Source: Cardiocondyla obscurior (taxonomy: Eukaryota > Arthropoda > Insecta > Hymenoptera > Formicidae). Taken from it: DNA of 64,000 nucleotides. The notes below the pieces were generated by a model. The model was not told the DNA's origin and searched no databases. It worked only from the letters and a program-made list of their open reading frames with translations. The stretch's first letter is position 1; the number at the start of each line of letters is the position of its first letter. The translations under genes and the position numbers were made by a program. The stretch covers positions 888,001 to 952,000 of the forward strand of contig NC_091870.1 in NCBI RefSeq assembly GCF_019399895.1, given 5' to 3'. Shown one piece after another: positions 34,848 to 47,075 of the stretch.

Positions 34848-37800
34848 ATGGCCGTGTCCGAGTCGCTCGTCATGGTACGTACATACAAAAAAAAAAAAAA
34901 AAGGCGAGACGCGAGTAGGTATCGTGTGCTCGTGACACACAAAACGGAGCTTCGTAGATCAATATGAGAAATGAATTATCGTTTACCGAACAGGAGATGG
35001 GAGAAGCGACGTGTGTCGACGACAGGGAGACGGCCGACGTCGAGCGACGGCATCCGCGGGCTGCGCTCTGCGAAAGCGACGAGGTCGAGAACTCGGACGA
35101 GAGCAGCGAGAGCAGGCCGTCCGGAGAAAGATGGGCCCCGGTCGGCGCCAACGACGGCGACAGCGAGTTTGCGGACGAGTACAAATACGTCAACGCCAAC
35201 GTGGACAAGTACGATCGCCGAATGCTAATCTCGTGCTCTTGTTCCTTCCCGCAAGCATATTTCGCGAAAGCCAAAGAGACGTTTTCGCGGGAACATATGC
35301 TCGGAAAGAATAAAAGCTCTTATCAAATACCCTGTTTCGTATGCTTTGAAATTCTTTTTTAATTATTTTATTTATTGCCGCACGAAGATTGCATATCGAG
35401 CAGAGATATATTAAAATCAAATTCAATAAATGACATTAAAATTGAAATCGCTTTCGTGTTTGTAGCCTTGCATACGACGTGGAAAGGGTTAAACTGTTGG
35501 AGGAGGAACAAGAGATGCTGAACTCGTCTCTGATAGCATTAACCACTCACTTTGCTCAGGTAAGACGATTGGGAATGATCGTTCGTCTTTATTTATAATT
35601 ATGTATTAATTAACGGAATTTGTGTTTCAGGTTCAGTTTCGTCTTCGACAAATCGTGGACGCGCCAACTAGCGAGAAGGAGACGTTGCTCAAAGAGTTGG
35701 AAGAATTTGCATTTAGAGGAATACCAGATGTACCAAATAGTTTACTATTAGAGAGCAGATCTGTTACACCAGTTTCTCCCATGTCCTGTGACGTAAGATA
35801 ACAAATGCATTAAAAAGCAGATTCTGCAAATTTCGTACTTTTGCTATGATATCGTTGATAATTTTTTATTGCTTTATGTGGCAGCATTTTTTGTCGCTTT
35901 AATGCAACGTTTATTTTTTATCTAGTCATTTTTAAAGCATTTATATTTTATTCCTCTTGGTATTCTATTTTATTTTATATTCTATCTTTTTTTTTGTATA
36001 TTATATATACAAAATATTGCGTTATATTATATTTAATATAATCTATATTTTCTGCTTTTTAAATTAGTTCTAGATGTACAATAAAAGTTTGTTTTACATA
36101 TTTATATATTTTAATAAAGCCTTCACACTTTTATCCGATCCTTTGCTCCATATGTAATTTATCTGGATCACGGGTGGTAATATGCTTGTGTTGCTGTTGC
36201 AATTCTTTTTTTTTTTTAATTATTTTTTAATTATTTATTTATTTTTTAGCTACCGCTCATCAATCGGTGATTGCGTCGACAAATATTTTTTCACAGTTTG
36301 TTTAATTTTAATAACTCTTTAATTGCGGACGTAATATAACTAGGTGACTGGTATAATCACCGACGCAGAGGTAGAATCTAAAATGGCATTGCAACGGACG
36401 AAACAGAGAGAACTGATAAGCCAGTTAAAATCTCAGCTGGAAGATCTAGAGAGGTACGCGTACGAAACGGGCGACGCCGATTTACCGCAAAGCGTTATTC
36501 TGGAAAGACAAAATATCATAATTAGTAAGTGTTGAAAGAGAAGTAATATAATTAAAACAGATAATCAGTATCTACGTTAAGAAAATAAAAATTAAAACAA
36601 ATATCGATGTTTTCAGATCATCTAAAAGAAAAATTGAACTTCAACGTCGATGATCTGTGCAAACTGCCAGCGGATGATCTCAGGTGGCAAGTCGATTATG
36701 CCATAAGTCAAGTATGTATCGAGCGATCACGATTTGTTCTTAATTTTCAAAACTTAAACTTTCTTTTAAACTAGATCAATATTATATTTATTTATTAACA
36801 ATTACTGATTTTATATCTTTTATTGTAGATTGTCAGTCCGTTGAAGATGAAAGAACAGCTGGTTTCTCAATTAAAAACACAAATCGCCGATCTGGAGCGT
36901 TTTATAAATTATCTTCAGGGCGAAGTCAGCACGGAGACTCTGGCATGCACTTGCGCGTGTCCAGTGCACACCAGCGGTTCCGGGGCCTCGTCGTCAGCCT
37001 CCTACGGCTCCAAACGTCGCTTTGACCGAGGCAAACCTATCGAGGATGAAGCAAGTGCCGCTAATCGAACCAGGACCTTAAACACCGTGCGGAAAGTGGT
37101 CGCGCTTTTACATATGTTCTTGATGTCGCAGCTGGGTTGCGGCAGCGAACGGGTGCGACGAAGCTTCGGCGGTAACAGCAAAAAGAACCCAATGCATAAT
37201 TGGCGCGATTTGCGCACCAGATTGGACATCGCCGTGGAGCATGTGCTGGAGACGATTGCAGAAATATCACAGCAGCAGCAGCGTCATCCCGACGACGAGG
37301 ATGTCGATGATATCGACAATGAGAATGACTATACATCCGACTCGGACTCGGCATCGCATGCGAATGCGAAGCTCACGTCCGCCGTCAGGAAGCACCTCGC
37401 CGTCTCCGTCAGAGATCTTATGCAGCACGGCCTAACGACGGATGTGCTCCGCTCAGGGTCCAGCGTGGTGCCGTTTGTCGGCTGTTTTCCGCAGCGCAAT
37501 GTTACGTCGTCGAATTTCATGCATGCCTGGGAATTAATATTAAAATACTATGAGATAAAAAACGGACGTCGTTATAATTCCAGCCCTGCGCAAAAGCTGT
37601 CGCAGAGCTTCAACTTGGACCTCGCGGCTGGAAGAATAGCCTCCTCGAAACAGGTAAATTTCTTAACTTTTTAGATAGCTTGTAAGATAAAATGCTGTTG
37701 CACTTTTAAGTGTTTTAATGTTTCTTCTTGTTTTGTTTGTTCAGAGTTTACTGACGACTATAGGTAATATTATCGCTTCTCACAGCCCATACAAACGAAG

Positions 37801-38221
37801 TTACGACTCGCATTTCAAGGCGTTTATATGCGCAGCTTTAAAGTAAGTAATAATGCTATCGCATTCAAACTGTCAAATTGGGTAATTTATTATATAATTA
37901 GCTATTAATTATAAGTAATATTTAACCGTTTAATAACTAATTATATTTTCAGCGCAAATAAACTCGTAATATGGTTAAAGTTGATTCTTCAATGCCAGTA
38001 TCTTTTAGAAAATTATTACCTTTCGTGGAGTTACGTTGTAAAGACGGGTACGTGACAATTAGAATAATTAATATTGCCATGAAATTACATTATTAATAAT
38101 AAAATTTTTTTTAGGTTTTCAAGATGCGTTTTACATCTTGGACCGCCTTACCAGTTACAAGTTTGATCTGCCAGTGGACTTAGCCGTGCGACAGTTTCAG
38201 AATATAAAAGACGCGTTTTGA
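34848..38221 (+). CDS. RUNDC1: RUN domain-containing protein 1
   Basis: Exons from the ATG at 34964: 34964-35208 (donor AA|GTACGA; GA|GTACAA at 35178 also keeps phase), 35466-35559, 35631-35792, 36344-36524, 36617-36711, 36829-37653, 37745-37842, 37953-38047, 38115-38221 (TGA); 633 residues (human 613). A longer start is possible: ATG at 34848, nine codons to a donor at 34875, joined in phase to ATC at 34958. The acidic N-terminus with R-W-A-P-V-G-A is conserved with human. Coiled coils follow (L-L-E-E-E-Q-E-M-L-N-S-S-L-I-A-L, H-F-A-Q-V-Q-F-R-L-R-Q-I-V, E-L-I-S-Q-L-K-S-Q-L-E-D-L-E-R). The large exon starts the C-terminal RUN domain (V-R-K-H-L-A-V-S-V-R-D-L-M-Q-H-G-L). RUN domains usually bind small GTPases. 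Human RUNDC1 is reported as a p53 inhibitor and autophagy modulator; its role in insects is unknown. Confidence 0.93.
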
Positions 38222-41200
38222 TTGTACAATTCCGTTATTATCATTTCATGCAAATGATAATATAAGGTGTAAAACATATATGCGTATATATATAAATATA
38301 TATACGCATACACACCTTCTGTAACACAAACCATAATACGGTACAAGTGAGCGATAATGGTATGCAAATCGAGTCACTAGAAATAGAATTAATTAGCTCT
38401 CTTGGGTTTAAAAACGTGTGAAAAGATATGAAATGCAATTTAAATGATATAAATGCTTGAATGCTGAGCTTTTTCAGAATTATCAAAGTTATTAATCTTT
38501 AATGAAATAACGTTTCTACGGGAAAAAAATTGATATTTTTAATTAATAATCTGAATTATGTCTTATGCATTTCTTTGTACTTTTAATGTCATTGTAAAAA
38601 AAAATTTTAATGCTCTATTTTTTAAAACGTCACAAAATGAAGGGTTTTTAATATACGGACGCGCAGGAAATCGTTTAAAGTATCGATATAACTTTTGTTT
38701 AGGTCTCTAAGTATTCATTGTATCAAATGCATATAGAAAGTTGAATTGCAATAATGATAGGTATAATTATTTACTGTTTAAAATATTATTAGTATTTGTA
38801 TAGGTTAGCTGTAAGTATATAAATGCACTGTTATTTTTGCCTCTTAATGCAAATTAAAAAAAAAGATCTTAATTGAAATGTATTTAAAAAAATATTAAAG
38901 ATATTTGCAGCGTTGACGTAAATGCAACGCATTGCCCGACATTTTAAAGGTGCAAAAACTAGATTAAAATTTTATTTTGAGGAATTAAATCGAGAGTTAT
39001 TCTACATTTTAAAAAGGTATACCAAGCATCACTGTATTTATGATGCTTTTACGAAAAAAAAGGAAGCGCATGAAAGAAATATAATATCAAAATATTAGAA
39101 ACTTGCACCAACCCCTGTTTATATCGTAACGTATTTTATGTATGTGTAAATACACGAAAAAATTATTGAAGCAAATTCTTTGCATTAATTATTCGCGTTT
39201 GTTCTAGTACGTATAAAAAATAATTAAATAACAATAGATAAGATAAACCTACTATCATCACGATTAAAAAATTTAATAAAACACAATTTATTCTAAATAA
39301 ATTAATAGATAAGTTTCGAGAAATAACTTTTATGACACATATAAGCTTTAATGTTTACTTTTTTACTTAGACATGTCGCTGATTAATTCTCACTATATCA
39401 TTCCGATTGAAATTGACCGTTTCGCGATGCTCAATTTCTAAATTGATTCAAGTGTTAAAGACAGCCCAAGAAAAACATAATTATTCCATCGAAATTCGAA
39501 CAGTTTTATACCAGGGCAGCAAGTGTCCTGTTGTTACGTAATACAGTAGAAATACAATATATAAACAGTATTGTCAGCGGTACGTACAGAGACTCGTGAT
39601 AGAGAAACGTTGTCGATTATTTACAAAAATCATGACATCAATTATCAGCTGAAAGAATTCACACGAGTTATGTTACGTTGTCAGATTACAATTATATTTA
39701 ATCGTCGGAGAATGCAGCATCGATATCGACAACGCTATATACGAATCCAACAGTTATACATGTAGTGATAGTAAATTTTCTTGTTGGTCGCGGACGCATA
39801 TGCGTCTGTTACATCGATAAGATAATCCAGGATTTTCACAAAAAAAGAAAGAAAAAAAAAAACATTTTAGGCAGTGTTGGATCGACCAAAGATACTTGTT
39901 CATGTCTTTCTTCTGTTATACGATTATTATATTAACAGAATAAAAACGAATTTATTAATTAAAGACATTGGTTCTTGTAAATCGACAAAATAATTAATTA
40001 ATTTGCTCATCAAAGTGCGTTTTTTCTTTTTTTCTTTTTTTTTGTAAAAACCCTGAATAACCGCGTACTGTACTACTTACACGGAATACAAATATACAAT
40101 ATAAAAAGGCTGTATGTACGTTTATGTGTATGTGGTGTATGGAAGATATCATCTGAAAGTCTTGTTTTTAGAACGTCTCGGAGCAAAAAAGTGTGGGGCT
40201 TTCCTCGAAGAATGCAGTTTAAGACGTTCTGAAAACTGAACTCTTCAATTCTCTCGGCGCAACGACACATAGTATCGTCGAGACTTCGCGATGGCAGTCT
40301 TCATCTCCGATAAAGGCGAGTATATCTCATTTTTAAACTGACAAAATCAGTCAAAACGGCTTGTGTAAAAACGACGGTAATATTACTCGCTGTAATAAAA
40401 ACAATGAAAGCGAAGATTTACTGTTACGTGCAGTTAATGCAGATTCTTAAACAATAAATAGAAAATATTAAAAAAAAAAGGAACATTCGTTGTATATATG
40501 ATACTTGTAGCGTGTACGATTAGCATATACGCCACTCACTAATAAATGCTTTCTGGAATGCAATTACGGCAGTTATGAGGTGAATACTCAGTCGGTGCGT
40601 TTTGCTAAAATCACAGCAGAATAAAACGGTTAATAAGCAGTCAGCGAATCGATGATCGCAAGTCACTAAATAAGATATAACTAAATGGATTAATTCCTTT
40701 GCGGGATATTTTCTCGTATGCGTGACGCATTAATGCACGATCTACATATCCTCACACATTAGACATTAAATAATAACATATTCAAACAAGAACACGCACG
40801 ACGCAAATGCGAGTCTAAAGTTATGCAAATTCACAATAAATTCAGCTTGTGTCGGTCGGAGAAAACCGCGCCTTCTTTTTTTTTCTCTAATTTACAACAA
40901 GTTTGTAGTATACATTCATTCAATGACTCGTTTTTGTTTAACATTCCTCATAATTTTTTTTTTCATTAACTTCAGTACATTAAATATAGGTATTATGCCT
41001 TCTTTCAATTTTTTTTTTTTTTTTTTTTTTTTGGTACAGCAAACAATCTAACAACCTAACACACGTCTAACAATCAAGGAGCCTCTAAATATAACGTTAC
41101 TAAATGCGCTTTTATAACCATACTATTTGTACAGACTCGACAGAACTTTACTCGTAAATAATATAACTAGCGTGAAAATCTAAGCGGTACTCGAAAGAGA

Positions 41201-41412
41201 TCTGAATATCTATTACTGAAGAAGTTAAAATATTTTTTTTGTAATATCGCATCTCCGTTTTATACATTGGTCCATTTCTTATTTTTCGCGACTGATAGTT
41301 GAATCAGTTCGAAACGGATTTAACTAAAAAAAAAAAAAAAACAAAACAAATATTCCACGTCACACATATGATATACACTTAAAAAAAAATCTATTGTTAC
41401 CGATTATTACAT
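38222..41412. other. Convergent RUNDC1/Nrk 3' region
   Basis: About 3.2 kb, AT-rich, probably 3' UTRs of both genes. It starts with two stem-loops just after the RUNDC1 stop and includes a T-run of about 22 nt near 41010-41031. No CDS with support. Confidence 0.5.
38236..38310 (+). other. Two adjacent perfect stem-loops after RUNDC1 stop
   Basis: First stem: 38236-38246 pairs with 38252-38262 (11 bp, 5-nt loop CATGC). Second stem: 38279-38293 pairs with 38296-38310 (15 bp, 2-nt loop), mostly TA with a TATGCGTA end. Both are in the 3' UTR within 90 nt of the stop codon. Known possible roles of such structures include binding of RNA-binding proteins or an intrinsically unstable TA repeat. Confidence 0.6.
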
Positions 41413-44021
41413 TTATACGCGAATGCGTAGCGGAACGCTCTCCGACTTACATTCCGCTTCCAAGTCCTGCTTGATACCGTCAAGAGTCTGGTAAATCGTG
41501 CGAAAGGTAGGCCGATCAGATGGCCGTCTATTCCAGCAGAGTTTCATTAAGTCGTAGATCGATTGCGGCGTATTATCCGGACAGCGAAGTACATCGCCCT
41601 CCTTGATGTATTTGACTACTTCTTCGTGCGTCATTCCGTAGTACGGCTGCAGTGCAAAGCTGAAAATTTCCCAAAGACATACAGCAAACGCCCACACGTC
41701 CGATTCGACGGTGTACTTGTTATAAAGTATGCTCTCTAGCGGCATCCATCTGACGGGAATAGCATCTTGTTCATCTCCTACATTGTTAGAAAATAGTATT
41801 AATAACAAATTAAAAAATTCTGTAAAAGTACAATACCATTATTATAAAAAAAAAAAATCAAACCTTTATAATAATCCTGTAAATATATTTTTTGCGACAA
41901 TCCAAAGTCGGCAATTTTGACAATCATTTGATCATTTATCAGGCAGTTGCGGGTTGCTAGATCGCGATGAACGAACTTTCGGTCAGACAGATACACCATA
42001 CCGGATGCCACTTGTAAGGCAATGTTGATCAAATCCATGTGCGAAAGTCGTGAAGATTCGCCTGCGTTCGTACCACCGTCGTCCGCACTGGGCACGCGGA
42101 TAACGTAATTGCTAGGCGAGCAGGAACGTAAAAATTCATTGAGATCGCCGCGACCCATGTACTCAAACAATAGACACATCGGCCGTCCAAGTGCACACAC
42201 CCCCAGTAGTTTCACGATATTCGGATGGTCAAATTCGGCAAGTAGACAAGCCTCCCGTTCAAAATCTCGTAATAAATCGTCTGAAGCTTCCTCCTTCAGC
42301 ATTTTCACGGCAACGTTTGTGAACTCCTCGTTCGCGACAAGTCCCGGCGCTTTTGCCTGGAATACGCGACCAAATGCACCTTGACCCAAATCACGCATAT
42401 AAATGATATTGTTCCGCGGAAACTCCAGCTTTTCTAACTTAGGATTCAGCTGTGCGCTTGTTTTGTGATACGCTTCGTTGTTCGGCAGCTTATCTAAATC
42501 GATGTTTACGTCCTATAAAAAAAAATTTGGAAATTAAAATAAAAAAAAAAAAGAGTAAAATTATCTCAATACATATAAAAAATATGTGAGCTTCTTAAGT
42601 TCTTTTTTTTTTTTTTTTTTAATATTCATAGATTATTTTTTAACAGTTGTCAATAAATAAACGTACTTGATTATCAGTTGGATTATATCCTCGATGACGT
42701 TTATGCAGTCTTTGACTCAATAAAATAGACAACAGTGCACCAGCTACAATCACGAAACCCAACGCTGACAAAATGAGCACCAATGTGTTATTAAATAGGG
42801 TATCCATTATTATATCTTTTGGTTCAATTTCCACTTTAGTTGTAACATTATCTGAACATAAAATGCGAAATAGAAATATTACAATAGATTCTTTAAATCA
42901 CAATAATTATCGTTAGTGTAAGGAAAGAGAAATTATTATTATTAATATAATTTATATATAATTATTATTAATATATTTATATATTATAAAATATATAATA
43001 TATTGTTTGTACTTACCACATACAGGAATATCGCAATGTTGCCAGCGTGTTAAAGGATCAGTGGTAAAGCACCATGGCTTAGGCTCGTCACCGCCTGCAT
43101 TTCTGCAATAATTTTCACCACGGCGAATCTGTGGGAAGACATCGGGTGGTTTATCGTGACTGTGTGGCATCTGCACGCTCCACGATTGGCAATCCAGACC
43201 AAATTTGGTCTTGTTAACTTTTCCCATGTAGAATCTACCATTGCCTCTGATACAATCGTCTAAAAAAATCAATTTACATTACCCAATAATGCCTCCAAAC
43301 TCATTTAAAAAAATGTGATAGCTTACAAGTGATAATTTCCTCGTCCATGTCGGTCAGATGTACGTGCGAACAGGTGGGTGTTTCCCTGTTTATTTTCGGC
43401 AAACTCTCGCATTCTGGTAGTACAAAGTGTCCACGTGAGCGAATGTAAATGTCTCTCTGCTTGTTGTCTTCAATGATTGCCCAGTCATTGAAGCAAAACT
43501 GCTGGCGCACAGCCATGCAGTCTTCATAGCAGAGAGGTAAGCCTGTTAGTTCGTGGCACAGTGGGAATGCGTACATACAAAGCATTTTCTGAAAAAAAAA
43601 AAAAAAAAAAAAAGAAAAAAAATAATATACACCTTTGCCAGTTTTAATTAATTTTTAAAATGTCTTTTAAGCATTATACCTCTGCAGCTGAGCGGCATGG
43701 TTCTTTTAGGGTTTCTATCAGTTCTTCCCAGAGATTTGCTGTAATCTTCTCGTTCAGCCATCCTCCAGGATTGTCATTGGAATCATTAAACCATACCTTT
43801 CCAATACCATTAAGATACTTTTTACATATTTTGCCACTGTATGGAGCGCAATAGCCTTGTGACTCTGGCTCTAATAAAAGACATAACATAATCAAATAAT
43901 TTTATATCATAAATTTACAGTTTTACATCAGTTAAACATATATGGCATTATACATACTTGCTTGTAGAAAATCGAAGCGCAGGATCAACACCAGCGAATA
44001 AACGACAACCAAAAACACCAT
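41413..44021 (-). CDS. Nrk: Ror2/Nrk-type receptor tyrosine kinase
   Basis: Seven exons in transcript order: 44021-43958, 43870-43680, 43588-43327, 43259-43017, 42851-42667, 42512-41864, 41777-41413 (TAA); 652 residues. A signal peptide (M-V-F-L-V-V-V-Y-S-L-V-L-I-L) precedes a Cys-rich Frizzled domain (residues about 25-165) and one kringle with six Cys (about 173-253). There is no Ig domain. A single membrane span lies near residue 285. Kinase: glycine loop G-Q-G-A-F-G (358-363), Lys385 in V-A-V-K, H-R-D (497-499), D-F-G (517-519), activation loop Y-L-Q-D-Y-Y-K, then P-V-R-W-M-P-L-E-S. All catalytic residues are present. The protein ends soon after the kinase, unlike vertebrate ROR tails. 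Drosophila Nrk/Ror2 has the same architecture and acts in neurons; vertebrate MuSK is a close relative. Fz domains suggest Wnt binding. Confidence 0.94.
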
Positions 44022-44970
44022 TATTTACAGTCATCTATGTATACGTATATGTATATATCCAGTTACATATATACATATGTATATATATATGTATATGCAG
44101 ATTTTTTTTCTCTCTCCTTTTTTCGCTCTCCGTATATGTGACGTTGATTTGAGAAGAAGGCTCACATGTTTGATAAAGAAACGGCGTTAGGAGTCTTCTC
44201 TTGGGCTTGCTTAACAGTTAACATCGAGCCGCCTCGGCCGATCGACGAGGATCTCTTATACGACGACGGCCGTATTTCTTGGGCGACGATATGTTATGCC
44301 ATTCCATAACGAACGCGAACAATCGTGGAAACGGTCAAAACTCGCCCCGGTGTTCGTATATTAATATCTCAGCGGTGCCGATCAGCGGGTCATGGCGGTA
44401 AACTTTCGACTCGTACGATGAGGTTACGGTGGAGCAGCGTTCACAATACATACACATACGTACGTAGACATACCATGTATAAATGTGTGGTATTAGAATA
44501 AAAAGAATTACGTTTACGATGATCTTACAATAGCTCGTACGTTACGATCGTCGCGGGGAATTTGCGACATGTATTATAACAATCATTGCAATAATTACAG
44601 ATAATTATATATTGCAATATACAGATTGAGCTACAAATATACCGACGGCGAGGATCGAAATCGTCGCACATTTCATAAGGTTCTCATTTCATCGTCAACG
44701 AGGATGTTTCTTTTTTCCTCCCTCGAAATTATTAAGTTTTTATCAGATATTAATTAGGGTGCGATTTACACTATTAATTGAACGTTTGCATATCAATATG
44801 ACAGCGTCGATAAAAACGCCATAGAAAATAGGTATTATTTTAGAATTAAACTAACAGTTTTTACTGCAACAAACGGTATATTTTAATACTTAACTATAAA
44901 AGGAGTATGTCATGAGCATTATTCTTTAAAAACAAATTTTGATAGTTTATATGCAATATTAAATTTATAC
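44022..44970. other. Nrk promoter / odorant receptor 3' flank
   Basis: TA and GTATAT simple repeats at about 44037-44097, in the likely Nrk 5' UTR. A slightly GC-richer stretch follows at about 44220-44420, then AT-rich sequence to the odorant receptor stop. No CDS recognised. Confidence 0.5.
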
Positions 44971-47075
44971 TTATTCTTCATCGTCAACCATCACTACTCG
45001 CAATGTCGTGAAATAGGAAAGTATAGTTGAGAGATACTGCAACATATAACAATAAATATGAATAATGAAATAATAATAATATAAAAGAAAATACATTTAT
45101 TAAAGGCGTTAATATTTTTTATTAATTGACTCATAATTTTATGCTTCGATATTTTTTTGACTGGCACAAAATAAAGAAAGTTATATTTAATTAAATAAAT
45201 TTGAGTGGACGTAGAAAAAGCTCAGTTACATAAAAAGATCTTCTTTAATTATGTTATAGTTTTAATTTTATTTTAATATTAAATAATAATTATATGCCTA
45301 CTTAATTAATGATATTAATAAATTTGATCTTACCGCTGCAAAATAATTAAAAGATAGTGCCGGCATAAGACAAGGAATTGTAATTACTATCGGTTTTTGA
45401 TTTCGCATTATAAATATCTGTAGACACTTCCATATTTTGACAAAATAATGTTTTTCGAATATTTCGAATGCTGCATGTCCAACTTCAGTGACCTAATAAA
45501 AAAAGAAAAATTTATAATTAAAGTTACTATTAATATAATAAATTGTAATAAGTTTAGGAAGCAATTTACCGTGTGTATTAAATGTTCTGCTGGCCAAGTA
45601 TACATAAATACTTCAATTAATCCTATCACGGACAGTCCGATAAACCACATTGCAAGTATTAAAGAATGTTCCTATTAAAGAAAACAAAATTTATATCTAC
45701 CCGCATATATTTTATATATTATTACTACGTTTTTATAATACACGTTACTTACTTTTAAAAGTAAAAGAAAATTTGTTATCGTGCAAGTCGTGCTACAACA
45801 TATTGTTATAAATGCAAAAGGACGAGTAGCAATTGAAATGTCAATTCCATACCTGAATTAATTTATCAGCTTCATTTAACATTTTAGAGTATAAATTAAT
45901 TTTCGACTTACAAAATTTTTATCAAACTTAGTGTCTTACAAAATATTTAGGCGACGTTGGTTATTAAATTAAGATCAAAATTATATAATTCATAAACTTA
46001 GATTTAAACTTGAATTAATAAATCGAAATATGCATTAGTTCATTTAAAATATAATATTCAGGAAGAAAAGAGAGAAAGTTAAGTGAGAAATAATAATTAA
46101 AATATTATCAAACTGTTGTCAGCATTATCAATAATTTTTCTTATTGAAAATTCTCCCCTTGGATTTTCTAAATTAATTGTCTATTACTTGTCATCTAAAT
46201 TAATTATCTATAACGAAAATATAATACGTACTCGAGCAATTCTTGATGTTTTCTAATGCATTCGAACAATTGATAAGCATTTGTAGCTGTTTTTAGCTCT
46301 TCGATTAGCATTTCAAATCTTATCGATGCAAACCAGATTAATAAGGCCATAAATACGTTCTGACATAATTGTCCTGTTACCAAAAATGCGCTTATAATTT
46401 GCTGTGCACAGATTAACGCTGTTACCGGTTGGTAAAGAACGTCGAATGGATATTCAGTAGTCGTTGGGAACGGCTGATGTTTTACAATAGGAAGTACGGC
46501 AGTTAATAATGCCATAAAATAAAAAACGAACACACACGAAGCATAAAATGGGACACATTTAACGATGTAGCGCTGAATCACAATTCCTTCGTGTGGCTTT
46601 ATCGAATTGCTAAAACGTTCCATTCCAAATGTAACTTTCTGAAATAATCATTATCTTAAATAATTCTCGTTAGTAAAGAAAACGATGGCGAAATAGTGCC
46701 GTACATTTTTTTTTTTTATAAACTTCTCGCAGCTCTTTAAATAATATAAAACAGAAAAGTATTTCGTTAATAAATATCAATTACTTTTAAGTGGTGGTAA
46801 TTAATATTGTAGAAAAGAAAATTAAGATTGGCGTGAAACGTAGCGCTCGTTATAATAATTGTATTTGCGAGAACTACAACGTTCTTAAGATTATTTAATA
46901 TAGTATATATCAACGCCGCGGAAAGAGATGTTAATATCATAATGCATGCGCAGTGATATAATTTCACGCAGACCACTCTCAATCTCGATGCATTTTCCGG
47001 CAACGGCCAACATTGTATTATAAAGACACTTAATCTCACGAACGATATCACCTCCTTCAGCAATATCTCTCTCAT
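44971..47075 (-). CDS. Insect odorant receptor (7tm_6 family)
   Basis: Six exons in transcript order: 47075-46785, 46638-46232, 45852-45753, 45671-45570, 45492-45334, 45036-44971 (TAA); 374 residues, all phases consistent, no frame breaks. The start is the ATG M-R-E-I-L-L-K-E-V-I; longer readings would start at TTG. Several hydrophobic spans are visible (S-A-A-L-I-Y-T-I-L; Y-F-M-A-L-L-T-A-V-L; L-I-L-A-M-W-F-I-G-L-S-V-I-G-L-I). The C-terminal exons carry the hallmark pattern of the family: [FY]-V-K-x-x-x-x-L-x-I-x-[IM]-x-R-x-Q-K-P, then x-x-L-S-x-x-x-[FY], ending in Y-L-S-T-I-L-S-Y-F-T-T-L-R. These receptors form ion channels with Orco in olfactory neurons. The N-terminus is slightly short for the family. 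I cannot name the ligand or orthologue. Confidence 0.88.

Noticed and set aside
34870..35313. Minus-strand and alternative plus-strand frames over RUNDC1 exon 1
   Set aside because: Shadows of the GC-rich first exon; the conserved R-W-A-P-V-G-A lies in the chosen frame.
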